A stretch of DNA of 64,000 nt from Mermis nigrescens (Eukaryota > Nematoda > Enoplea > Mermithida > Mermithidae). The position numbers and the translations under genes are program-made. The stretch lies in NCBI GenBank assembly GCA_036768485.1, contig JAVLUZ010000340.1, forward strand, positions 1,134,701 to 1,198,700. Reading direction: 5' to 3'. The notes beneath the pieces are model-generated. The model ran no database searches. It was given only the letters and a program-made list of their open reading frames with translations, and was not told the DNA's origin. Positions 41,891-55,099 of the stretch are shown in pieces; position 1 is the stretch's first letter, and every line of letters begins with the position of its first letter.

Positions 41891-42080
41891 TGCTGCACAT
41901 TATAGTGCATCTGCACTTTAAGCGCCCGCCTTGTAAGCAGGGCGCTATAGCTGCGAGTCAAACCAGCGCCAAGAGGGTGTATTAAGCAGAGCGCTATAGC
42001 TGTGATTCAGACAAGCGCCCAGAGGGGTGTATTAAGCAGGGCGCTAAAACTGCATGTAGGCCTAGTGCCAAGGGGGGGGG
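41890..42080. repeat. GC-rich ~60-bp tandem repeat, three copies
   Basis: The block gcagggcgctatagctg...agcgcc-agaggggtgtattaa occurs three times with variations. Each copy contains agcgcc and ggcgct in inverted orientation, able to pair. GC content is far above the neighbourhood. Confidence 0.75.
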
Positions 42081-42339
42081 TGTATTATTCAATTGAGCTC
42101 ATAGCATCATTCAAGTGACGTCACTCCCTTCAAATACATAGCATTTTCTCGCTTAACACAATAAGCTTAAGATTTTGGGTGCATGTACAACTGAATAAGG
42201 GAAATGTTACCTATCTGTGCTTGTTCTTTTATGCATAGTGACATAGCTATTTTTTGTGCTACCTGTGGGTATAAAGAGCTGTATTAAGCCACGCGGCATT
42301 CCATTTGGACTGTAGACTAGGTCGCGTTGTCTTATTGGT

Positions 42340-43314
42340 ATGGAAAGTTTAGCACCAAACATTCTTTTACGCGTTTTTTCCAATTTGGACGTGAAAGATT
42401 GTTTAAACTGCAAGGCTGTATGCAAAAATTGGTTTCATGTAATTCGAAATTTTGATGTCCCTTTTCAAGCAAATTTTACATTACATGCCAAGATTATTGA
42501 AAATGTTAGACTTCATAATTATATGAGGAGTGTTTATTGTGCCGGTAATCCCAACAACGAGTTGGCATTATATCCGGTCATAGGCGGTTCCAAGGTTGAG
42601 CTGCTAATTGTGCGGTTTTGAGGAAAATGCATGCTGAAAGGAAAATATCATTGGTACATGCGGGATGCACTGGAAAGATCAAATCTGGAGACATTATCAT
42701 TGTCAAACGTCGAAATTAATGCATATTGGGGATGTCATATTTTAGATCGTTTTTTGGAAATTGATTCAGAAAAATGATTGTTGGTTCTAAACGATGCTAG
42801 ATTAAAGTTGACATTTTGGCCGACGGCGGTGGTCAAACCAATTAAGATGCTCACCATGACGCATGTGCACTTTAACACGCATTTTCCTGAATTTATTTGA
42901 TGCTTAGATCTGGAAAAGATTATTTTAAATACGGTAATTGTGTCGAGAGAATATGACTCTATACTGTGTAATGCTTATTTAAATTGTACGCATTTAACTT
43001 TATTGTCACTTGATTTTGCTGATGAATGCCTATCCAAAAATCCCCTTCAAAAACTATTAATACGAAACTGTTTTGAAGATATCATTCACAATTTGTATTT
43101 GAAGCAGTGCGATAATATGGTTGATGTTTGTTTTAACTCAAATCAAATTTATGACGATGATGAAGAATTTGTCAATTATATTGTTCCTTTATATGATCCT
43201 ATTAATTTGTATAAATTGGAAATGATATGCCACCCGTCTAATATCAATTGGCAAATTGTAAATTATTTGTGTGTAAACAAAATTACATTGCGTAATCGTG
43301 ACAACTTTTTCTGA
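42340..43314 (+). pseudogene. F-box/leucine-rich-repeat-like gene inside the LTR element
   Basis: From ATG 42340 the N-terminus reads LAPNILLRVFSNLDVKDCLN followed by KAVCKNW, a good F-box. The frame stops near 42619; later frames (to 43314) encode leucine-rich, repeat-like segments (LTLLSLDFADECL; LQKLLIRNCFEDI; YKLEMICHPSNI). At least one frameshift and two stops (near 42776 and 42900) break it. It may be a host gene captured or overrun by the element, or an accessory gene. The gene at 36760 is of the same type. Confidence 0.55.
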
Positions 43315-43905
43315 CTCCTTCTTTCCAATAAAATCAATACTTGGCACAAAAATGTGCGCAAAGAAATTGGGTTTTTATGATACATAAGAAGGGGGTTACA
43401 ATCCTCTTCAAGCCGAGGGTCTACTAAAGTACCTAGTAATTGCTTTTTATAAAGCACTAAGAATTGAGCCTGTGTGAATAATCACAACTGCTGATTAATG
43501 ACTTGTCATAAGCAGAAATTTTAAACTAAGTAGCCATGTTGTGAGTATATTTAAAAAATGGTTTTTCAATCAGCCGGGTATACAAAAACAGACTTTTGCT
43601 GGGGTACATGTGTTTGAAAATGATGCTAGATATTTAATGAGCGCATGTTTGGGCGCCTAGAGGAGATAGCTACGATTGAATAAAAATACGCCATCAAAAT
43701 ATCGAGTACTATTTGCACTAAAATTGCTATACATTTAAACACAGCATCCCACAATACATATTATACTAAAACTAATTAAGATACGTCATCTAAGAAAAGG
43801 CATAATAATATACGCGCATAAACGCAGTGCTCTAGTATAAAATGATGGCCACCGCCATGGACCACCCAAACTTTTGGTCGAACTTATGCTGTACAACAAC
43901 CTAAT
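43315..43905. other. No gene seen
   Basis: AT-rich stretch with short frames on both strands and no recognisable motif, between the F-box-like gene and the env-like region. Confidence 0.35.
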
Positions 43906-46145
<2,240 letters not shown>

Positions 46146-46319
46146 TTGGGGACTAGGTTTGGATGGTGCTGCTTATGGTGTCAGTGGGGATGTGCTTGCT
46201 GTGCCATGTGCTGTAATTGGTTCGGGTCACTTTGCCCAAGACTTCTTAATTTTTTGGGCAATATTTGTGCAAATAATTGATCAAGCAGAAGAATTGATTC
46301 TTTTTCTCAGACCCTTCAC

Positions 46320-47440
46320 ATGGCACAGTACTCCAGACCAGCCTTACAAAATACGCCAGAAACCCCGACCCTCCGCAGAGCAAGTCCTTCACAAACTCCA
46401 ATTTATGCTATAGATGACAGTATATCTATTAAAAAGTGCCCTCGTCCACTTATTCACAATAAATTTCCAAAGGGACATTGTATACAAGCTCTTATAGATA
46501 GTGGTTCTACTGTGTCTATTATCAACCATGCTATTTTCAGGAGCTAGGAATTGAAGAGGCATTGGAGCCCAATTTGGCTGTAAATGCAACTTCTATCCCG
46601 GGTCACGCCCTTAAAACTTTGGGAAAGACCATGATTAATATCCAAATTGGAGCCCAATCATACGTGGGCAGCAAGAAAATTCTGGGGGGTGCAAGATTTT
46701 TTTGAAGGTCGAAATATGGCCTTAAAAATGGTGGTATGGCGATAAAAACACCATTTTTCGACGTTTCTCATCAAGCACTATCCATTGGCATCAAAAAATT
46801 GCGAAAAAAAACGAAAAAAATTTTCAAAAATTGAATTCTGGGGGGGTATTTTGATTTCTGGGGGGGGTATTTTGGTTTCTGGGGGGTGCATACCCCCCCA
46901 AACCCCCCCCCCCACGCCCAGGTGTGAGCCCAATGCCTCCCAATTTCTTTTAGAGTCATGATTGATAGCCCATACCCTGTGGTTTTAGGTTATGATGCGA
47001 TACAATTACTTTGTGGTAAATTAGTTTGTATTCTCATAGACCATCATGCTGGGTATATACGATTTGGGGGAAATACCCCTGTTCCTCTGTTAGATGCTGT
47101 AAAGCCAATAAATTCTATTTCTGCACTTATTTCAATTAAAGATGACATTATAATACCTCCAACGAGTATTTCTTTGGTTTCAATACAATCTGATTTACCT
47201 TTATTTCAAAATCAATGGATTGACATAAAAGCTATAAATAAAAACCCTCAAATGACTATTTGCATTCCAAACTTTTGTTTATACGTTCATGACTCAAATT
47301 TTTCAGCTATTCCTATTATTAATTATTCTAAACAACTGGTAAAATTATATAGAAACGTTAACATTGCTACTGTTTCAACTATTCCTAAACCAGCATTGTT
47401 GTATGAACCAGGAGAGGAGGCAGATATTGAAAAATTTTGA
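46320..47440 (+). pseudogene. Gypsy protease and following linker, split by a MITE
   Basis: The retropepsin loop ALIDSGSTVSIIN is at about 46482-46520. The frame then stops near 46545, continues in another phase, and is interrupted by the MITE 46659-46926. Beyond it, VMIDSPYPVVLGYDAI (about 46953-47005) fits the second conserved protease region (LGxDxI), and the frame remains open to 47440 through the linker towards RT. Excising the MITE with one target copy would restore continuity across it, so the insertion postdates the gene. Confidence 0.75.
46659..46926 (-). mobile_element. hAT-like MITE copy with exact target duplication
   Basis: CATACGTGGGC to GCCCAGGTGTG, 268 bp. AGCCCAAT occurs at 46651-46658 and 46927-46934. 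It interrupts the gypsy protease region, which gives clean proof of mobility and of the element ends. Confidence 0.95.
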
Positions 47441-47639
47441 ATTATGGTTTGAGAAAAGCTGAGTCTTATTTTAGATCCTAATGTCTTTAACACATTTTTG
47501 GAATTTTTGGAACAAAATATGAACATTTTTGGTGTAAATCGACCCCTTGGGCAAAGTTCTCTTTTCAAACATAGGATTAACAGGGGTGAAACCAGGCCCA
47601 TTTCTTAACCACCCTATCAATTACCCTATGCAAAAAGAC

Positions 47640-48990
47640 AAACAGTCAAAGAGCATGTTACAAAAATGTTAAATGAAGGTATAATTCGCCCTTCACAGAG
47701 TCCATGGGCTGCTCCCATTATTTTGGTAGATAAAAATGACGGAAGTAAAAGATTTTGTGTTAATTACCAAAAATTGAATGAATTTACTGTGAAAGATGCA
47801 TTTCCATTGCCATTAATAGATGATATTTTCAGTCAATTAAAAGGATCTAGCATTTTCACTACTTTAGACTTAGAGCAAGGTTATCATCAAATTGAACTTG
47901 TAGAAAATAAAAAAGAAAAGACTGCATTTTATTCATTTCTTGGACTATTTGAATTTAATGTCATGCCATTTGGTTTATGTAATGGCCCATCTACTTTCCA
48001 AAGAATCATGGAACAGGTCTTGCAAAATTTAAATTGGCAAAATTGTTTTGTCTATCTTGATGATATTTTAGTCTGTAGCTCTGATTTTGAAAGTCATCTG
48101 AAACAGCTGCAGAAAGTTTTTGATTGCTTGACCTAGGCTGGATTGATGTTAAAACTCAAGAAATGTGAGTTCGGGCTGAAAGAAGTAAGTTATTTGGGAC
48201 ATATTATAGATAAAAATGGATTAAGAGTTAATCCAGTCAAGATAGAAGCCTTAGTAAACATGCCCGCTCCTTGGTCTATTACTGAGGTACACAGTTTCCT
48301 TGGTTCAGCCAATTATTATCATAGATTTATCAGTCAATTTGCTGACAAAAGATAGGCTATAAACAAACTTTTTTGTAAAAGAACGGAATTTAAGTGGACT
48401 GAAAGTTGCCAGGCTAATTTTCAGGAAATCAAAAATGATCTGATAAATACTATAACTCTAGTGTTTCCTGATTTTACGCGACCTTTTATTGTTCAAACCA
48501 ATGCAAGTGGTATTGGCATAGGAGGTGTATCAGCTCAAATATATGACAAACAAGAACACCCTATAGCTTTTGTTTCTAGAACTCTAATAAAATCAGAAAA
48601 AAATTATAGTACAGTTGAAAAAGAAGCTCTGGCAATTATTTGGACCATCAGACAATTTAGACCTTATTTATATGGCCATCATTTTACACTTTTTATGGAC
48701 CATGCCCCTATTAAACTTTTGAAAGTTCATGATGCCTCACCCTCTCGTTTGGTCCGTTGGGTTCTGTCTCTTCAAGAGTATGATTATGACATCGTATTTC
48801 AAAAAGGGAAAGAAAATGGGAATGCAGATGCACTATCCTGTTTACCTTTGGAAAATTCTCCTGACAAATTTGTAAAAATATCAATTCTGGACGTTTGTGT
48901 GATAGAATCGCCTCAAAACTTTGAAATTATGCAAAGAAAAGACATATTTCTTGGTCCAATTTATAGATTGTTGCAGAACCATTGATAGCC
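47640..48990 (+). pseudogene. pol: Gypsy reverse transcriptase and RNase H
   Basis: RT motifs in order: EGIIRPSQSPWAAPIILV, KRFCVNYQKLN, TTLDLEQGYHQI, MPFGLCNGPSTFQ and the active-site YLDDILV (about 48053-48073), then LGHIIDKNGL. RNase H follows with a DFTRPFIVQTNASG start (Asn in place of the usual catalytic Asp), KNYSTVEKEALAI and RQFRPYLYG, and ends near ENGNADALSCLP. In-frame stops at about 48136 and 48353 and a degenerate RNase H Asp show that it is inactive. Order and motifs are those of Ty3/gypsy. Confidence 0.9.
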
Positions 48991-49099
48991 TCAAAGAATT
49001 TCATTGAAACAATTTAATGCAGCTGAAAATTTTATTTTAGATCAAGGAATATTAAAATATCAGCAAAATAATAATACTGAACCAATTTTGGCTATACCT

Positions 49100-50170
49100 A
49101 GGAGGTTGGTCCCCATAATCCTTATTACATGATGACATAATTTCTGGACACTTGGCCTTTGACCGGACTATTCAAAAGGGCCAAGAAAGGTTCTTTTGGC
49201 CGGGCATGCACCTTGATATATGGCATCATTGCCAAGAGTGTTTAGAGTGTCAGCATTATTGGCCTACGACCCAACGGCTATCAATACAGCCAATGAAATC
49301 CATTCCTTCAACAGCAGCAATAGAATCTTGGGTCTATGGGACCACTCCCTATGGTTTGAAATAATGCTCATAGTTTTTATTGATTGTTTAACAAAATAGG
49401 CTGAAACTGTAGCCATTTCTGATTTAAGAGCTACTACAATTGCAGAAAATTTTGTGGACAAAATTATTCTAAGATTTGGGGCCCCAAAGGTTGTTCAGTC
49501 AGATAGAGGTAATGGTTTTGTGGCTGCAACTTTTCAGGAAATTTGTCGGTTGTTTGAGGTCTGACATATCACCTCAACAGCATACTGTCCACAGACAAAT
49601 GGACTGGTTGAAAGGTTCAACCAGACCCTTAGAACCATGCTGGCCACTAAGGTTCAAGGAGATGAAAACAACTGGGATTATTGTCTTCTGGCTGAGACCT
49701 TTGCTTACAACATTGCCAGACACAAAAGTACTGGCCACTCGCCTTTCTACCTCGTTTATGGTCAAAAAGCCAAACTGCCTATTGAGCAAGCGTTAGATAC
49801 ACCCAAGCTGGACAAAAATCCACCAGCAGCACCTATGATTTGGGAAATCCATACTAAATTGTGAATTGCACGAGGATTGGCTGTTGAAGCTGCCTGCCGT
49901 GCTCAGGCATTGCAACAACGCCATCATAATCAGCGGAATAGGGTTGTAGGTGAGCAGCCATATAAGGTGGGTCAGTTAGTGTTATATAAAAATGCCCGTT
50001 TTAATAATAATTTTCAAAAACGTTGGCTTGGACCATATTCAATTCAAAAGATACAAGGAGTAAATGCAAAAATTAAAGAATTAAGGGGTCATTGAAGAAA
50101 TTGCGTGGTTCATTTAAATCATATACATCCTCTTCATGGTGAAAGACATAAAGTTGCAGATGAAGCTGAC
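49100..50170 (+). pseudogene. Gypsy integrase, broken
   Basis: The zinc-binding HHCC region is visible (SGHLAFDRTIQKG, HHCQECLECQ, about 49145-49260). The catalytic core follows in several frames: the first Asp lies near DCLTK (about 49382), the second in QSDRGNGF (about 49498) and the Glu in NGLVERFNQTL (about 49600). The C-terminal tail has GQLVLYKNARFNNNFQKRW and LGPYSIQKI, the GPY/F-like module. Stops near 49362, 49398 and 49563 and frame changes inactivate it. Confidence 0.8.
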
Positions 50171-50765
50171 TCTTTGAGTGAGGGCAGCATTGAATTTTAA
50201 ATATGGAATTCTCTCTAAAAAGGAACTTATTCAGTATTATTATCTTAATCATAATTAATATTTGGCCTATTTTGGGATTAAATTAATTCCAAGCCAAACA
50301 TATTTATTAGCATATTTATCACATATTTATTGGATACTATAGTACATATTTCTATATATGTATACTTTGCTGTATTACTAAAAGTTATTGGATGTATTCA
50401 ATACGCCCAAACTGCAAATAACTTTATTAAAAATCTGTTCCTTTTCATCAATTTGATCACATTTAAATTAGAGGTTTTCCATATTTATGAAATAACCACA
50501 TTTCCTTAACAATGGATGATCAATGATATCTTGCAACCTCAAATGGGTTCGAAATTCAACTTCCTTGTGCTTACTACAAACTTTCATTTATTTATTTTCT
50601 TTTTAATCCCATCTATGATGACAACAAATTTATCGTACCTCATGATACACATTACTCCCCCAATGGTGACAATAAGGCAGAAACTTGTAACTGCCTGGCT
50701 AAAATTGATCATAAATTTTGAGCTAAAATTGTCAACAAAAAATTGACTTCTCTATCTTAAAACTT
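50171..50765. other. 3' untranslated region of the gypsy element
   Basis: AT-rich, no gene. A frame at 50516-50746 has no recognisable motif. Confidence 0.4.
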
Positions 50766-50778
50766 AAAAGGGGAGGAA
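50766..50778 (+). other. Polypurine tract
   Basis: aaaaggggaggaa stands immediately before the 3' LTR, the normal position for plus-strand priming. Confidence 0.75.
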
Positions 50779-51016
50779 TGTAACGCTACTCAACGTCTAG
50801 CGCTATTCAATGTTCAACTATCAACCCAGGATGATATTAGGATATTTGTATGTGTAGTAATGTATAAAAACAAATATGTAGTTCAAAAAATTATTTTATA
50901 TAGGTGATGGGAAAGACTTGTTTTTTGCATATACATATCAGCGTCAACTCTACTTTTGACTCTCTTTCCCTCTTTTTCAATATTAAATCTTTTCTATGTA
51001 ACTCTGCCCGGTTACA
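50779..51016 (+). repeat. 3' LTR
   Basis: 238 bp, starts TGTAACGC and ends GGTTACA. It is preceded directly by the purine tract at 50766-50778. Confidence 0.9.
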
Positions 51017-51142
51017 TTAGCATCCTTCCTGCATTTGAAGTTTATATTTAATACCATCGGCATCTATAATTTAAATTTCAGTTTTGTGTTTCCTTAATGC
51101 TTGTCAATTATGGAGGTAAACAAATTCTGAGAGACCACACTC

Positions 51143-51252
51143 TTAATCACCAATTAATTTAAATTTTGGTGGTAAATGTACAATAAACTTTGAAGGTGTA
51201 TTTTGCCTATAGCTTATCATGTTGCCAGGCAAAGTTATATAAAATTGATCCA
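51143..51252 (-). pseudogene. Penton protein of Polinton 2, N-terminal part
   Basis: Begins with MDQFYITLPGN and VHLPPKFKLIGD, matching GQFYITLPSN and VTLPNRIRLEGD of the intact penton. It stops after about 37 codons, and then coding remnants reach the 3' LTR at 51016. The gene continues beyond the LTR element at 39614. The upstream protease frame runs into this start without a stop. Confidence 0.75.
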
Positions 51253-51735
51253 TTTTAAAATCTTCATCTATGACTGAGGTGTTTATCTTAAATAGACTAT
51301 TCACAAAACCTGTTTCAAATTTGTCTGCATAACTTTTTTCTAAACTTTTTAGAATTAGTTTTATGGGCACCCCTCTGTACCACCAATTTAAAAAATAAAC
51401 ACACATTTGTCCACACATAGACGTTAGTGGCTGCTGCATGCATTTTGTATTATGCTTAATTTTTGTGGCATACTGTAGAATATAATTTTGTGCATGGTTA
51501 TCAGGCGCTAAGGTTTAGCTGTCAAGATAGTCGCATGAGTCGTCCGCCTCAAAATACATGCACATCCAATGCGAAGCAGGTTGGGTACTAGGGTCCATAT
51601 TTATTATCAATGCAGCAGGCTTGCTAAGAATGGGTGGTAACTTATTGCTCAGGAAAACACCAAGAAAATTTTGACCGACCACTTGGTTGCTTTCTAAAAT
51701 GTTTGAGAGTTGAAAGGCAATCATTTTGAGCATTA
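51253..51735 (-). pseudogene. Adenain-like protease of Polinton 2, broken
   Basis: The first part has NFLGVFLSNKLPP and ASHWMCMYFEADD, the region of the catalytic His, then CDYLDS with the acidic residue. The frame stops there (about 51518), and the catalytic Cys region (PLTSMCGQMCVYFL) follows in another frame (51253-51439). Compare the intact protease at 20321-20845. The gene is preceded directly by the MCP end, unlike in Polinton 1. Confidence 0.75.
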
Positions 51736-52838
51736 TTATCATACATAACATTTCTGTTCTTATCTAACATTACTAAATTATCAAACTCGGCAGAAACAAT
51801 CACTTCAAGGCCCGTATTGGGAACTTTTTCAGAAAATGATATTTCAATGCTAGTTGTACCTTCCCTAATTAAATCCAAATGTCTGCCATCATCTTCATCT
51901 GGAGTCAAATCAGGTGCAAACAGACACTGACCATTTTTGAACCCATCTCTTTTCACCCAATTCCCTTTATTGTCCCAGCTAATATCAAGTGTATCAAATA
52001 ATTGATCAAAAGCTCTAAGGTACTTGTTATTTTTAAAGTCCAGCCTGAATGGGTGGGAGGGGAAGGTAATGCCCCCACAAATTCATTTTGCATCATTTAT
52101 GCTGTATGATTTAAAATTGAAAGATTTTTTTATATTTCCCCTATATGCATCTGCATCCTCACATCCAAAAATAAAGCATCTAGGAAGTTGCCCTAAGAAT
52201 AATGTGTTAAGGGGAGTAGATTGACAAGTACTAGGTATATGTATATTCATCATCGTAACTCTGCACATGGGGTATTTAATAGTGTTTGATGCAAGTACTC
52301 TTTTGATAGCTAGTCCAGTTCTTTCTAAAATTTCTGCCTCTTGTACACAAAACTTCATTCTTTGAATACTTGAATGCACATTTTGAGCACCCTTAAATTT
52401 TTGCAAAACGAATGCATCAGGATTTCTGTTTAATTAAAGCCTGACATTAGTATAATTTAGTAAAAACCTGTCCTGTAAAAATAAATCAATGTGTGGTGGC
52501 GCACTTAATTCAAGTATAGTCTTATCCACAAAAAAATTATATGCGTTTTCATAAAAACCATAATTATCTTCTGTGTCATTATAACCAGGACTATCTACAA
52601 TGTACAAAGCAGATTGCAAGTGCGCCCTCCCATAATTTAGTTCAGCCTCTAAAAATGCTCAGTATGCATATTTATCTCTGCTGTCATGCACGAGCTTATT
52701 ATTTAAAAACAGTTTCATCTGGTGAAGTAGAGTTTTGGCTATCAGATTGATATGGCCTACATCAGGTGCTGTGCCATCAGCCTTAGGCGTTCCTTTAGAT
52801 ATTGAAATTTGCATGTAAATGTAATTTTTATTTAGCTG
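51690..52838 (-). pseudogene. Major capsid protein of Polinton 2, broken and 5'-truncated
   Basis: Recognisable blocks are NKLVHDSRDKYAY (near 52690), LELSAPPHIDLFLQDRFLLN (about 52450-52510), LIREGTTSIEISF and the C-terminal VMLDKNRNVMYDN (about 51725-51790). They correspond to the blocks of the Polinton 1 MCP. Frame changes occur near 52430, 52080 and 51960. The N-terminal ~60 residues are missing at the hAT insertion (52839). Confidence 0.8.
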
Positions 52839-53991
52839 TAAGAAATGCTTTTCATATATCGGTACTCGCTTTCATTATCGGCCAGTTTTTGGCCAATAAT
52901 TTCTAAATTTCTAGAATTTCATAAGAAAATGGATAGTTGACAAAGAATTTCAAAAATGCCACTGCATACATCAAAAGGAACTTTACTAAAAACGTATTTC
53001 ACTATATTCTCACTTTTACAAGCATAATTGACATCAAGTATCAAGACCACAGCACTGCATTTCCTTTCAAAAATGAGAGTTCCTCTACAATGTTCGGCTT
53101 AAGCCGACTTTCTCAGTTGTGTAAGCACTTTTCCTGCTGTGCTGAATAGCTTCTCACTTTCGATGCTTGATGCTGGGGCTGACAGGTATACTCTGGCAAT
53201 GCTGGCAAGCACAGGAAAACGTCCTTTATTATTACGGCCACCATTCAAAAGTATTGCAAGTATTGGCTATCAGAGCTTTTCAAAATATACGCTAATTTCT
53301 TTAGTTTCATCTACGCCTGAATTGGGACTGTTATTTACATAATTTGAGGGTTAGGAATTTGTTTTCACTCGCCCACAGAAAGCTTCTCTTTCAAGTAAAA
53401 CAATCTTGGATGAAAAGATTTCGGCTAACATAACTGGAAAATACACATGATACTTAAGCGATTATATACATCATGCTCATACTGTTGCCAAATATGACTT
53501 TTGAAAAATAAAACTCAGGTTGTTTCTTAGAAAACATTCTAACATCATGTACACAGTGTAGGCAACAAGCCCCTAAAAAAATTCAAAAAGTGCATCGAGA
53601 ACAATCCCATCACTCAACTGATTATAGATTGAAAACTTTCCAGAAAAAGCTTCTGAAGCTCCCAAAAATAGAGAGAAACTCCCAATCTGGCAGAATTGTA
53701 TGCTCATATTAGGCAATTAGAGTCAATACAGTATAAGAAAAGACTCATTCAAAGCATCATGCACTCAACCTGCATTTCTGAGATATGATTCTTATTGCTT
53801 CTATTGTACTTAAATTTCAGGATTATGAAGCATTGACTGCTTATTCTGTGGAATTACTGAGTACATCATCCCTGCATTTACTATAATTCTTCTCTTATCG
53901 AGCTCGACATATCGGCCGATACTATCGGCCATGATTCGCCAATATATCGGCCAGCCGATATATCGGCCAAACCCATATTGGTGCATCCCTA
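52839..53991 (-). mobile_element. hAT element fragment or internally deleted copy
   Basis: The right end, read inward, is TAGGGATGCACCAATATGGG followed by GGCCGATATATCGGC, typical of a hAT end. The left end carries a decayed version (aagaaatgcttttcatatat cggt...atcggccag). It contains the C-terminal transposase domain only. No clear 8-bp duplication remains, which suits a flanking deletion. Confidence 0.65.
52950..53310 (-). pseudogene. hAT transposase, C-terminal dimerisation domain
   Basis: In the minus frames the signature FPVLASIARVYLSAPASS, then a SE-LFS-AGK region, is the conserved hAT C-terminal domain (FPxLxxxAxxYLSxPASSxxSERxFS). It ends with an EELSFLKGN segment. The catalytic parts upstream are absent or unrecognisable in 53310-53990. 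Confidence 0.75.
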
Positions 53992-53994
53992 GTT

Positions 53995-54117
53995 TAAACT
54001 ATTTATCATTTCAAGATCTAGATCTGACACATACCTAGAAGTGCTTTCATTCCCCCCCGAGCAAGCTCTTGGGGGACTGGAAGCATTTTGTTTGTATGAA
54101 TCATCATTTAATAACTT
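53995..54117 (-). pseudogene. N-terminus of the conserved Polinton protein (cf. 21908-22645)
   Basis: A frame with NKMLPVPQEL and a DLDLEMINSL segment resembles NKMVLVPQDVL and the following helix of the Polinton 1 protein. It is cut by the hAT element at 53991. It follows the KGGFLP-type gene as in Polinton 1. Confidence 0.5.
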
Positions 54118-54445
54118 GTATCTGCTGAAAGTTGCCCTGCAACTCCCAATATAGGCGCAAATAAGGTAGGAAGGAAACCACCCTTTTGAGCCAATATGTC
54201 CTTTTTCTTTTTAGTGATATTTTTGAGGCAGACAGGTTGTGCAGCTGTGTCTTAAATTTACTCAATTTTTTTAACTTGAGTGGTTTTAAAGGGACATTAC
54301 TATTTAACACGTTGAGTGTGCATTTGCATAAGCATAAATTTAGGTCATTTTCTGCATGTTCTAATACTGCCTTAAGTTGCTTAGGTTTTGCCTTAGACAA
54401 CACATCAGTGTAACTAATGTGTTTTTGTAAACGTTCTGGAGCCAT
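54104..54445 (-). pseudogene. Small conserved Polinton protein of Polinton 2
   Basis: From ATG 54445 (MAPERLQKHI), with VLSKAKPKQLKAVLEHAE, VPLKPLKLKKLSKFKTQL and a C-terminal VVSFLPYL, matching the Polinton 1 protein at 22642-22983. The KGGFLP core is altered and a frame change near the end is likely, so I treat it as a pseudogene. Confidence 0.65.
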
Positions 54446-54510
54446 TTTTGGTAAAGATAAAAGCACGTGAAAGTTCTTTTATACTTTTTTGGTGTTAACA
54501 ACAAGATTTT

Positions 54511-55096
54511 TCAGAAAAATTCAGCCCAGAGACATAAATTTCCAGGTGTAGATTGTGTCAAGTCTACTAAAAGGAAAGAAAACGCTTCTTTTGTAGCATC
54601 AATAAAGGCTTTCAGAAAAAGCTTAGGATTATGAGGGTAAAGCTGATGGGCTAATGTTTGAACCCGGAGCTGCTCAGACGGATTCTCCATTAAAACTAAA
54701 TATTCTGTGTTTATGCGACAAGTTCTTAGACCTTCAAAAGATATGTTTTGAGCAATATTTACCACAGAAATATCCCAATGATGACAACTGCATGTAAATA
54801 ATATATTTTTTGCTTCTTGGCATAAGGTTGTCTATTATTATAATTAAATGTGGTTCACTACTATGTTGCCTAACTAGACTTAAATCAGGGGGTAACTTCA
54901 TGAGGTATCACGCTAGTTTCCATTTCTTGATGCAAACTCCTGGATCTTCTGCAAAAAACGACCATATAAAGTTCAGAGTTGGCTGAATAAAATTATTTGC
55001 ATTTTTTACAAGCTGTTTAACAAAAGTTGATTTTCCAGCCTTTTTGGGGCCGGCTACAATACAAGTAAAGGGGTGTTTGAATCTGAGATCCATTTT
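54511..55096 (-). pseudogene. Packaging ATPase of Polinton 2, broken
   Basis: Walker A is GPKKAGKS in the first frame (54908-55096). The second frame (54511-54765) has RTCRINTEYLVLMENPSEQL and a DATKEAFSFLLVDL segment, close to RTSRINAQYLVLMKNPSDRV and DATREPFGYLLIDL of the intact gene. The Walker B region lies in the damaged stretch 54770-54905. Confidence 0.85.
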
Positions 55097-55099
55097 CAT

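Noticed and set aside
52083..52224. Plus-strand frame at 52024-52224 as a gene
   Set aside because: It is the antisense shadow of the Polinton 2 MCP gene.
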